A stretch of DNA of 64,000 nucleotides, taken from the NCBI GenBank assembly GCA_027422505.1, contig JAPQWV010000747.1, positions 62,001-126,000 on the forward strand, in the 5' to 3' direction. This DNA comes from Craterostigma plantagineum (taxonomy: Eukaryota; Streptophyta; Magnoliopsida; Lamiales; Linderniaceae). The translations under genes were made by a program, and so were the position numbers. Positions 40,776-49,794 of this stretch are shown here, piece by piece. How positions within the stretch are numbered: the first letter of the stretch is position 1; each line of letters begins with the position of its first letter. The notes beneath the pieces were generated by a model, which ran no database searches, was not told the origin of the DNA, and saw only the letters and a list, made by a program, of their open reading frames with translations.

Positions 40776-42082
40776 AATTCCCCCCTTAAGCTCAATTTTC
40801 TTTCGGTCTTTGAACATTCCTTAAACTTAACTCTTTTTTGTGTATCATACGTTGCGGCTCGCCACTTGCCGTCAATAATTGTCTTCGTGATTATCTCCAT
40901 ATTTGTCGTCCAGCCGCACTCGCCAGTTATTAGATAGTTGAGTGCGTCGGCGACATTACCGTAGACGACCATTTTTTCTATTTCCTTAGTTTTGTCGTCT
41001 ACCTTCATCCGCGCTTTAGTGATGAAAACCAACTTCCTTTTATCGTATTCTTTCAACTGCATGACTGCGTATTCGTCGATCGCATCATCAACCACATGCA
41101 AAACTTCGTAGCACTTCTTCATCGGGCTTTCGAATGGTAGACAGTTCTTTATGGCCTTTTCGCTTTCGTCGGTGTTGTAATAAATATAGGCATGTCTTTC
41201 CTTCATCTTCGGGACGTAGCCCGTCAGGCTCGTCAGCTCGTCGCCAGGATCTGGCTTGTCGAATCCTTCATACTCTTTCTCGTGAATCTCCTCCATGGTA
41301 GCGACGTACTTCTCTGTCTCGTCGTTTACGAGCACATCGCTTTTATTTACGACCTCCTCCGCGACTTCTTTGCGATTTTCGCCGTTCTCCTTTTTCTTCA
41401 GATTTTGGTTATCGTCTACCGCCTCGAGGGTCTCCTTGGTCGTCATCTTGACTTCGTCCTTCTCGTCCGCTTCTAATTTTCTGGCGAGCTCGTACTTGTT
41501 GTTGGTTCGGCTCCTCAAGATATTCATGTAGGCCTCAAGACTATTTCTTGCCTTAATCCATTCTTTTATCTCCTTGTCTTTCAGGCGCGCTTTTTCTTTG
41601 TCAACGCCCTCTTTTCCGTTAAGACTGGCCTCCGTAGGTTCTCCAGTCTTCTGTGTCGTGACTTTACCGACAACATGTCGCATGGCTTCCGTCGTGGCTT
41701 CACGCGCGATCGTCTCATCGTGCTTATGCGTCTCTCCTCGTACCGCTTCTTCAGTATGCTTGGTTGTCTCTTCAACCGTCTCACCACCTTTCTCGGACAC
41801 TGTCTCGTGTGTTTCAACGGCTTTTACGTTCGCCTCGTGGAATCTATTTTTATTTTCGTCCGACGACGTGTGCATGGCGTCGTCGACCTCGTTCTCTTTC
41901 TCCTGAGCATTCTCCGATGCCTTCACGTCGATCTCCTTGACTTTCTCAGGTGGTTGTCGTGGCGGCGTTTCTTCGACCGCCTCCTCTTTCTCGAGTTCTC
42001 CATCGTTTGGAACTCCTTTTTTTCTTTTCTTCTTCCACGGGCTCCTCGGCCTTTGGATATAGTTCCTCCTCTTCATCGCCAT
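40766..42082 (-). CDS. ORF with HSP70 (BiP-like) and HSP90-like segments, captured by retroelement
   Basis: 438-codon ORF inside the LTR element. Residues 1-165 are highly charged and of low complexity. Residues about 165-245 resemble the C-terminal lid of BiP-type HSP70: DKEIKEWIKARNSLEAYMN, KLEADEKDE and KETLEAVDDNQNLKKKE, against the family pattern VKERIDARNSLETY, KLESDEKEK and KEALEWLDDNQ. Residues about 280-405 resemble HSP90 middle and C-terminal parts: DELTSLTGYVPKMKERHAYI, IDEYAVMQLKEYDKRKLV and ITGECGWTTNMEIITK, against DEYCVQQLKEFDGKxLV and VTGEYGWTANMERIMK. Neither has its ATPase domain. The HSP90 catalytic and dimer contacts are changed. The ORF runs into the 3' LTR. Both chaperone parts lack introns, so capture through RNA is likely. 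Confidence 0.8.
   Translation of the reverse strand: MAMKRRNYIQRPRSPWKKKRKKGVPNDGELEKEEAVEETPPRQPPEKVKEIDVKASENAQEKENEVDDAMHTSSDENKNRFHEANVKAVETHETVSEKGGETVEETTKHTEEAVRGETHKHDETIAREATTEAMRHVVGKVTTQKTGEPTEASLNGKEGVDKEKARLKDKEIKEWIKARNSLEAYMNILRSRTNNKYELARKLEADEKDEVKMTTKETLEAVDDNQNLKKKENGENRKEVAEEVVNKSDVLVNDETEKYVATMEEIHEKEYEGFDKPDPGDELTSLTGYVPKMKERHAYIYYNTDESEKAIKNCLPFESPMKKCYEVLHVVDDAIDEYAVMQLKEYDKRKLVFITKARMKVDDKTKEIEKMVVYGNVADALNYLITGECGWTTNMEIITKTIIDGKWRAATYDTQKRVKFKECSKTERKLSLRGEFVR
40776..40788 (-). other. Polypurine tract
   Basis: On the minus strand AAGGGGGGAATT directly before the TGTTAG start of the 3' LTR. Confidence 0.8.
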
Positions 42083-42680
42083 CGGCTTTCATCTTTGATG
42101 ATTCGCCTTCTTCTTTTTCCATCTCGGGTTTCTGTGGTGGTTCATCATTTTTTCCCACCACTGGCTCAGCGTGACCTTTATCACGCTCGCTCTCGGTGTC
42201 ACCATCTTCTCGCACGTGTTCGCCTTCAATGTTCTTGTCGTCCTCTTTCGTCGTTGCAAGTTCGCCCTGTTTTTGTGGCTGAACTTGGTTGGTGTAATCG
42301 GCGTCTTTCTTGTATGCTTTCTCCAACAGATCCCAGGCTTCCTTGGCTTTTTTCGTTGCGCCTATCGCTCCGAAACCGATAAAATCTAACGCTTCGTCGA
42401 TGAGAACGACCGCGAGACCATTTTCTCTGACGGCAGCTCCCAACGTCTTCCGTTGAGACTTTGTATACTTCGTCTTATCTAGTGAAAATCCATCTTCGAC
42501 TATTTCCCATACGCCTTGTGATTTCAGCAAAGCTTTCATTTCGACGCTCCACCTTGCGTAGTTATTTTCGGTGAGTTGCGGGATTAACATGTGGGTAAAT
42601 AATATCAGCTTTGACACCATCGGCACCATCGGCTCTGTCGGCTCCATCGGCACTGGCAACACCATCGGCTCTGATACCAT
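41946..42680 (-). CDS. Copia gag N-terminal fragment with acidic tail
   Basis: 244-codon ORF opening at the primer site. Residues about 35-125 match the copia gag (UBN2-type) start: PQLTENNYARWSVEMKALLK, GVWEIVEDGF and AKEAWDLLEKAYK. After that it becomes a charged, Glu/Lys-rich region. No zinc knuckle is present. The first ATG overlaps the primer site, so translation may begin at a later Met (for example MVSKLILFTHM). At an A7 run (42017-42023 on plus) the coding-like sequence moves into the +1 frame and continues as the chaperone-like ORF; after that the gag frame ends in a run of threonines. This may be one original ORF split by a single-base change. Confidence 0.75.
   Translation of the reverse strand: MVSEPMVLPVPMEPTEPMVPMVSKLILFTHMLIPQLTENNYARWSVEMKALLKSQGVWEIVEDGFSLDKTKYTKSQRKTLGAAVRENGLAVVLIDEALDFIGFGAIGATKKAKEAWDLLEKAYKKDADYTNQVQPQKQGELATTKEDDKNIEGEHVREDGDTESERDKGHAEPVVGKNDEPPQKPEMEKEEGESSKMKADGDEEEELYPKAEEPVEEEKKKRSSKRWRTRERGGGRRNAATTTT
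42667..42679 (-). other. Primer binding site, tRNA-iMet
   Basis: On the minus strand TGGTATCAGAGCC, just inside the 5' LTR. Confidence 0.9.
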
Positions 42681-42682
42681 TT

Positions 42683-43165
42683 TGTTGTTTTATTTTTATT
42701 TAGATGTGAGGACGATATGAGAATTTTGGGGCTGATATATTTTTCTGTGTAAGGATCGAAATGAAGAGAATAAAAAAAACTTGGCAACTCTTTTCTTATT
42801 TCTTTCTCTTTTTCACGTACAACACTTGCACATTTTTTAGCTCACTCACAACTCATATAGCATGGCACTCTGTGCCTTATCTTTCTCTTCTTCAGCCCAC
42901 ACTACATTCACAACCCATGCATGCATATAAATAGATCAAGTACAGGTAAGAATAGTCAATAAATGCAAATCTTATCATATCATATGAAATCTTTAATTTG
43001 TCTTCGTACTTGACTTTCGCAGCCTGTTTTTTTTACTTTTTCTTCCCAAGAGAATTCCTAGATGTGCTCTTTTGAATTGTCTTAGATTTCATGCGGTCTT
43101 CTTTGTTTTTTTATTGTTAAGTTTTTCTTTTGTATGGACCCCTTTTTGATTGAGCTTATCTAACA
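42683..43165 (-). repeat. 5' LTR of chaperone-carrying element
   Basis: Near-identical to 40294-40775 and followed on the element strand by the tRNA-iMet primer site three bases later. Confidence 0.93.
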
Positions 43166-43713
43166 TTCAAGGCGTCTCCACGGGTTAGGATCAGCAATGG
43201 ATTCTCATCTGTGAGCAGTTTAAGTTAGTCAGTTGCATGTACCAAATGATGATTTTAAGAATAAAAGTTGTGTCTGAACTGAAATTAGTTAACTGGCTTT
43301 CTTGATTGCTGGGGAGATGAAGAGGTCTTTCAACGCCTGCAATGGCTTCAGACCGTCGCCGCCGTTGAAGGCCTTGTGAATCTGAGAAAGATCTGCCGCA
43401 ACAATTGCGCAGTTGACTCTTCTGTTTAGATAGCTGCTCGAACTACTGTATGATTCGTTATTCAAGCCATCGCTGGGTCCATGCCTTCCTTCATCTGTTC
43501 TTGGTCCAAACCCCTCGTGTCGTAGACGCAGAACCCACTTCTCGGCGACCTTAGTTTAGTACGTTGTGTTCTTCGAGGTACATCGTTGTGTAGTTTGAAG
43601 ATTCGTCTGGGAAGACGTTGGAGGTCGTTAATTAAAACAGTTGATCTAACACACGCACACACAGACACACAGAGACACCGTTTGATAAGTTTTTTACCCA
43701 TACCTGAAATTTG

Positions 43714-43995
43714 TGTTAAAAGTCATAATTTGCAACTCATGCCTCACGTGAACAAGACATTAGACAAACATTATCAAGACAAAGTATTAGACAAATAATC
43801 TAGACAACTAGACAAGAAAACATTAAGCTACCTAACATGCTTTATTGTTTTCAAATATTTCAGCTTATTGTCTATTAATAGCTATATATATGTATGCATG
43901 GTTTGTATTATTGATATCAATTAGTAAGCAATCAAAATTCGAAGTGCCGTAGCATTGAAATTATCTCTCTCTCTCTCTCTCTTTTATATCCAACA
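43714..43995 (+). repeat. 5' LTR of deleted copia element
   Basis: Direct copy of 46743-47016. It ends in (CT)n then TTTTATATCCAACA. Confidence 0.92.
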
Positions 43996-44000
43996 ATTTT

Positions 44001-44012
44001 TGGTATCAGAGC
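44001..44012 (+). other. Primer binding site, tRNA-iMet
   Basis: TGGTATCAGAGC five bases after the 5' LTR. Confidence 0.9.
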
Positions 44013-44217
44013 TTTGGAAGAATAAATTTTTTTTTTTGAAGGCCAATTTCGTTCACCCACACACATATCCACATAATTGTCAACCACTTAAATCTCTCAC
44101 ATACTATCACGTGAGTTGCCCCAAGCAATCACCTTATATCACCTCTCAAGCACGCATCATCCTTAAAAAAAAATTCTCTCACACACTACAAACAAATTTT
44201 GCACTCATACTCTCGAG

Positions 44218-46735
44218 ATGGCAAATCAAGTTACGACCATGTTCTCTTACACTCCAAATCAAGTTCCGATCTTTGACGGAGAAAATTTCGACTATTGGTG
44301 TAGTCAAATGGAAACGTTATTTATCTCGCAAGATATATGGGAGGTTGTTGAAGATACGTATGCAGAGCCACCACTTCCAGAAGTTAAAGAGGAATCTGAT
44401 GAAGAAGAATGGACAGACGTACAACAAAAGGAGTACACCAAAAATCGGAAGAAGGATGCTAGTGCTCTAAGGTTCATCCAATAAGGTCTAAGCAAAACCA
44501 TCTATCCTAGAATTCATGGCATTAAAAAATCCAAAGAAGCATGGGATATCCTCAAAGAAGGTTTTCAAGGAAACGAAAAAGTTACGTCAATCAAACTCCA
44601 ATATCTTTGGAGAGAATTCGATAACTTGGCGAAAAAAGACAACGAAGCCATGCAAGTCTATCTCACTCGAGTTGCTGAGATTGTTAATCAAATCAGAAGC
44701 CTTGGAGATACTATTGAAGAGAAGAAGATTGTACAAAAAGTTCTAAGGAGTCTTCCCTCTAAATACGACTATATTGTTGCCGCGATCGAAGAGTCGAAGG
44801 ACCTGACCAAGTTCACTTTCCGTGAACTAACAAGCTCATTACAAGTACATGAAGAGCGCCTCAACAAATCCTCAAATCAATCCCTGGAGCAAGCGTTTGA
44901 CTCCAAGATGAACATGCAAGGAACTAAAAATACTTCATGGCATTATAAAGGTAGAGGCAGTTCAAATCATACGAGAGGAAGAGGACGGGGCCATCCGAGT
45001 CAATTTAGGCCTAATGGTGGAAACTCAAACCAACAAGCCGGCTGCCGAATTTGCAAGAAAACAAATCACGATACAAAAGATTGTCGATTCAAGTGCAAGA
45101 AGTGTCAAAACGCCAACCATTCTCAAAGAGATTGTTGGTATCAACAAAAGCCCGAGAAAAATAAAGCAAATTTCATCAAAGAAGCCGGGGAGCAATTATT
45201 TTCTTGCATGACGGATCAACATCAACCATCATGTATGTGGTATTTGGACAGCGGGTGTAGTAGCCATATGACCGGAGAAAGGACGTTGTATCAAAATTTT
45301 TCGTCGGAGGTGAAACTCGGGGATGGTAAGCTACATAAGGCTGAAGGAAAGGGAACTATTGCAGTTCAAACTAAAGAAGGTAACAAAAAGCTCATTCAAG
45401 GAGTTCTTTATGTGCCTAATCTTACGAGTAATCTTCTTAGTGTTGGACAATTATTGGAGAAAGGATATTCGGTATTTTTTGACGATGGAAAATGCAGAAT
45501 TGTTGATAAGAAAAGCAATAATACTATTGCTTATGTTCCTATGAGTCCAAACAAGGTGTTTCCAATGATCATCCCTCTTCAAGAGAAAGTGGCGTTCAAG
45601 GGAGAAAATTTAGAGCAATCTCAACTTTGGCATTTAAGATACGGACATCTCAACGGCAAGGGGCTAAAGCTGCTCAAGCAAAAGAACATGGTGATAGGTC
45701 TACCAAATATTGATCAACAAACAGAAATATGTGAAGGTTGCGTATATGGAAAAATGCACCGACTTCCATTCCCAAAAACAACTTGGCGAGCGAGGGAACC
45801 GCTGGAACTTGTTCATGCGGATATCTGGGGACCAACGAGAACTCCTTCTCTCGGTAACAAAAAATACTTCATTCTGTTTGTTGACGATTTTACAAGGATG
45901 ATGTGGGTTTATTTTTTAAATGAAAAATCCGAAGTGTTTGCTACTTTTTTGAAGTTTAAGGCTCTTGTCGAGAAACAGAGTCCTTATAAAATTCAGACAC
46001 TCAGAACGGATCGAGGAGGAGAATTTATATATCATCCGTTCATGGAATATTGCAAGCCTGTTTCTACTCCTATGTCTGTCAACGATAAATTTTTGAAATC
46101 TGATGGAGCTGCGAAGGTTGATGGTAAAATTTTTCGAAGTCTTGTTGGCTCTCTGATCTATCTCACAAACACAAGGCCAGACATTGTGCATGCTGTAAGT
46201 TTGATCTCCAGATTCATGAACGAGCCAAGTCAAATTAATTTTTGCATGGGCCAAGCCAAGTAAAAATAATCTGATCGGATTTACTGACAGTGATCGGGCA
46301 GGATCTTTAGATGATCGAAAGAGTACTTCGGAATACTTATTTTGCATGGGCACTAATATAATTACGTGGAGTTTGAAAAAGCAAAAGACGGTCGCACTCT
46401 CTACAGCGGAAGCTGAATATATCGCCGCCACAGACGCTACTTGCGAGGCGATATGGTTGCGTAGACTTCTAGCAGATTTACAGGAAGTTCAGGAACAACC
46501 TACAATAATCTATTGTGACAATATGTCAACCATTGCTATGACTAAACATCCAGTGTTCCATTCAAGGGCAAAACATATTGAGATGAGACACCACTTCATA
46601 AGATATATGGTGAGCAAAGGAGAGATCAGTTTGGAGTTCATCGGCACAAATGATCAAGCTGCAGATTTTCTTACAAAAGCTATTTCTACGGAAAAATTTC
46701 AGAAGATCAAAGATGAGCTGAAGATTGCAAATTAA
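44218..46735 (+). pseudogene. Copia gag-pol, internally deleted
   Basis: One long frame runs 44218-46263 with a TAA at 44482-44484. Gag starts MANQVTTMFSYTPNQVPIFD and has FDYWCSQMETLF. Two CCHC zinc knuckles follow, CRICKKTNHDTKDC and CKKCQNANHSQRDC; two are unusual but known. Then come the protease motif YLDSGCSSHMTG, the pre-integrase LWHLRYGHLNGKGL and the integrase core up to RTDRGGEFIYHPFMEY. The frame then jumps to CKPVSTPMSVNDKFLK, the end of the polymerase region. So the rest of integrase and nearly all reverse transcriptase (including YVDD) are missing. After 46263 a frameshift leads to the RNase H part (TDSDRAGSLDDRKST, STAEAEYIAA, ending at 46735). It cannot move by itself. Confidence 0.9.
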
Positions 46736-46742
46736 GAGGGAG

Positions 46743-47016
46743 TGTTAAAAGTCATAATTTGCAACTCATGCCTCATGTGAACGAGACATTAAACAAACAT
46801 TATCAAGACAAAGTATTAGACAAATAATCTAGACAACTAGACAAGAAAACATTAAGCTACCTAACATGCTTTATTGTTTTCAAATATTTCAGCTTATTGT
46901 CTAATTAATAGCTATATATATGTATGCATGGTTTGTATTATTGATATCAATTAGTAAGCAATCAAAATTCAAGTGCCGTAGCATTGAAATTATCTCTCTC
47001 TCTTTTATATCCAACA
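46743..47016 (+). repeat. 3' LTR of deleted copia element
   Basis: Direct copy of 43714-43995 with a shorter CT run. Confidence 0.92.
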
Positions 47017-47420
47017 GTTTGAGCAAAAGGGATCAGCCCAGATCGTCCGAGACGCTATACATCAGATTCGCGAGCGAGCTTTTGCCAGAACCTGACAAAC
47101 CAGTAAGAAGGACAGTGATCAAAGGTGGGATATTCAGTTCTTCTTTCTTTATCCCGCCGATGGGCAGCCAAAAGTCGCCGGGCTTGTAGCTCAAAAGCCT
47201 ATGCCTCAGATCGTCGAGCCTTTCTCCGGCGACGAAGGCCAGCCTCCATTTCCCGGACTACTCTGACCCTCGGCGTTAAGATCGATATGTCAGAAAAGTC
47301 AACCTTGAAATTGCCATTCTCATCGAAGTCGCCAGTCGTCCTCCACCAGCACGGAGAACCTGAAGCTCTTACGCCGCCGTTCTGCGCCTCTTCATGGCTC
47401 AGTGAAACGTAGCTCCTCAT

Positions 47421-47756
47421 TATTGTCTTGTCGGTAAATTATGACTTCAAAGGGTGAGAGTAATAAGAACGAATGGAAGGTTAGTTGAAGACGTAGATTT
47501 AATGCAACAATTGCAGCAGAAAGGCATATTTTAATGACGAAAAATGGTGTCGTGCCAGCCAATTTGAATGTATTAAATGTTACGTTTTTAACCCCATCGC
47601 TATCCCTTCTTAAAATATAGAATAATATGACAAGCTACATACTCTTCACAGAATGAAAAAGTCAACGTTAAAAACTTACAACGAATGAGATGTCAACTCT
47701 ACAGATACGTGTGTACTTTCTTCTTCGTTTTAATTACATCACATGTACTTTAACCG
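47421..47756. other. Spacer between pseudogene and TBL gene
   Basis: Upstream flank of the P-loop pseudogene and the TBL 3' UTR. No feature seen. Confidence 0.5.
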
Positions 47757-49357
47757 TCATCTTACATCAGACTTTTCCTGCAACTGAACTAAAATGGCAT
47801 AGAGAAGCTCGTTCCAAGTATCGGGCACGCCGGGCAGGCACCAATGGCTGCAATCTTGAACAGCGTTCTTACCGTTGGCCGACTGACGATATATCGAAGG
47901 GTGGCCATCTTTTCGATAATCGGTCATCTTCGTTATGTTGAGGTATAAAACTGGCGTAGACATCTTCGCTATCGCCGATTCCACGACTCTCATCATCCAT
48001 GGATATGGAGCTAACTGAGTCTCGTTAGTGATGGGCTGTGTCTCGCCGTCACAGCCACCGCCCGAGTTCCACCTCCCACCTCTGCAATTTCATGGCAAAA
48101 AAATCGTAAAAAGAATGAAAAATTTATACAGATCGGAATGTATTTGCTATGACGACGATGGTACTTGAAATGGGAAGCTGAGTATCCTCGGAAGAAGACA
48201 AGAGTTCTGCTGCTGTCGATGTTAGAATCGACCCATCGAGCCCAAGTCTCCAGCGCCTTGGTATAAGCGTCTTCTACCTCTAGCTTAGTGTATACGTGAT
48301 TGCCTTCTTGAAAGTAGTTCTTTCTGCAGTCGAAGAAATCCTCGTAAAAGCTGTGTGAATAATCCCTGATTACGAATGCAGTGTGTTTACGTACCCTTTG
48401 AAGGTTTTCTGGTGGGTCCACCAATGGCCGGTGTTGAATACGATGACGTCGGCGTCTGAGTAATTGCTGTGAGAGCCTTCCATGACGTCGAGCCTTAGGG
48501 TTTGCCGCCGCGTCCCAGCCTTGTCTGAGAGCTTCGATTCTTGGACGAGGAAAGGGGACTTTACGAAGTCGATTGAGCAGTTGAAATCTGCGAATCTGAA
48601 GGAATAGTAGCCGTGGCTCTTGAACTGGCGCCTGCCTGAGATTTCGAAAACCCTAGTTTTGTCCTCCAACGACTCTCTCATGGCGCAGACCAAGGATTCC
48701 CACATGTTTCTGTTCAAAGAATCGCCGACGAACACCATTCTTTTTCCCCTCAGCATCTCCAGCATTTCTCGCCCGTTAAACCTACGGCAAAAAGAAGGTC
48801 AAGGAATTGGTAGAAATCTGAGGAAATTTGTTATGAACGAATCGCTGCCATTATTGCAGTTCGAACCTCGGAAGAATTCCGCATCCATGGGGTTTCCACT
48901 TTAACCTGAGGTAGTCTGAGTCGGGTCGGCCGTTCTTGAAGCAGCTGAAGGCATCGTCGACGAAGGGGCACGACCCGGGTTGGTAAATCGGGTCGAACTC
49001 TTCGTCGGCGACGACCCACCGGCCGTCGAACAGGTCGCAGGAGAGCGGCGCGTCGCTCAAGATTACGGCGTTTCTTGAATTTCCGACGCTTGTCTGAGCT
49101 GGCGATTCTACGGTGCAGCTGTTGAAACTCTGAGAAGAAGCGAAGGGGTTCTCGGAATCCGGCGATTGAGGCGGCGGCGGCGGCCAGAGGGTGGCCGGCG
49201 ATGGGGTTTGGATTCGAGAGGCTAGGGAGGTGTACGAAATGGCCGGCGAGCCATCGTCGGAAGCGGAGAGGAAGAAGAAGACGACGAGGATTGCAGTGAA
49301 GAGAAGCGTCGCAAGATAGTAGTTTCTTGATTCTAAGAGGTTCTTGAGAGAATCCAT
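47757..49357 (-). CDS. Trichome birefringence-like (TBL/PMR5) O-acetyltransferase-like
   Basis: Golgi type II membrane protein of the TBL family; known members acetylate xylan, mannan or pectin. Exons: 49357-48867, 48781-48395, 48323-48165, 48081-47757, in phase, 453 residues. A single N-terminal membrane anchor is seen in [16 protein letters not shown], followed by a proline-rich stem. The PMR5N domain reads [14 protein letters not shown]...[20 protein letters not shown]. The catalytic domain has the GDS motif [10 protein letters not shown] and the C-terminal DxxH motif in [15 protein letters not shown]. Both halves of the catalytic site are present. Substrate and TBL number cannot be read from sequence alone. 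It is divergent from the CAMTA gene, with 437 bases between starts. Confidence 0.93.
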
Positions 49358-49794
49358 AACTAAGAAAGCAAAAATTAACGACGTCTCAAAGAATGCTGAG
49401 AAAATGGAGGGAGTGGTTCTTACTTCTTACTTCTTAGGTGAACGCACTTTCGAATTTTTTTTTTTTTTTTTTTTTTTCCGTGTTAGATATTATCCCAACA
49501 CTGAGATGCTATTTGTGCTAGGTGTAGGAAATGTAAATGGGCCAAAGCGAAGCCCAATTGAGATATAATTACGGCCCACTGTTGTTTGGCTCAATTATTG
49601 AAGTAATATTGGTAATGATATTGCTTTTCACATGAACAGTACACACATGATATTGGTACCTTTTGATTTGACTTGATCTGTCAATTTTGTCTTGGGTAGA
49701 AGAATTTTATTCGCCTCATCTAAGTGTATTTGTTAGTTGGGAGGAGATCTTTATCTGTAGACTGTGGCGAGTGTGTGAGCTGAATGATCAATTG
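49358..49794. promoter_or_regulatory. Bidirectional promoter, TBL / CAMTA
   Basis: Short shared upstream region. It holds a T-run of about 22 bases (49457-49478), TGGGCC (49538-49543), GCCCA (49552-49556) and GGCCCA motifs around 49574. These are site II-like words common in plant bidirectional promoters. Confidence 0.45.

Larger units (their letters stand above)
40294..43165 (-). mobile_element. Non-autonomous copia-type LTR element carrying chaperone-like sequence
   Basis: Complete on the minus strand: 5' LTR 42683-43165, primer site 42667-42679, internal ORFs, polypurine tract 40776-40788, 3' LTR 40294-40775. The two LTRs (482 and 483 bp, TGTTAG...AACAACA) differ at only a handful of sites, so insertion is recent. 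TTCAA flanks both ends (40289-40293 and 43166-43170), a perfect 5 bp target duplication. Inside there is a gag N-terminus and a long region resembling HSP70 and HSP90. No protease, integrase or reverse transcriptase is visible, so it must depend on another element. Confidence 0.93.
43714..47016 (+). mobile_element. Deleted Ty1/copia LTR retrotransposon
   Basis: Plus-strand element: LTRs 43714-43995 (282 bp) and 46743-47016 (274 bp), TGTTAAAAG...ATATCCAACA, nearly identical apart from a longer CT run in the first. Primer site at 44001-44012. Polypurine tract AAGAGGGAG before the 3' LTR. Flanks ATTTG and GTTTG match at four of five bases, a slightly changed target duplication. The interior is internally deleted (see gag-pol). 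Confidence 0.92.
39964..47420 (-). pseudogene. P-loop NTPase-like gene broken by two LTR retrotransposons
   Basis: Pieces of one plant gene on the minus strand. Piece A (47420-47022) reads MRSYVSLSHEEAQ, then GNFKVDFSDISILTPR, GKWRLAFVAGERLDDLRHRL and the Walker A LTGLSGSGKSSLANLMYSV. Piece B (43713-43290) reads SSNYTTMYLEEHNVL, SPRSGFCVYDTRGLDQEQ and NRRVNCAIVAADLSQIHKAF. Piece C (43208-43166) reads NPLLILTRGDA. Piece D (40293-39964) reads AEERINGRLKVCEYLGISET and ends in a membrane-like tail (AAMVLAWFMWCFASFFAVLA). One-base frameshifts occur at VREMEAGL/VSGKWRLAF, at the SDDLG/GLIPFAQ junction and at EEHNVL/RSPRSG. An element sits at the end of piece A and another between C and D. The gene family is plant-specific with no function known to me. 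Confidence 0.8.

Noticed and set aside
41192..42389. Plus-strand ORFs of Ser/Leu/Phe-rich type over the chaperone-carrying element
   Set aside because: They are antisense shadows of the Glu/Lys-rich minus-strand ORF.
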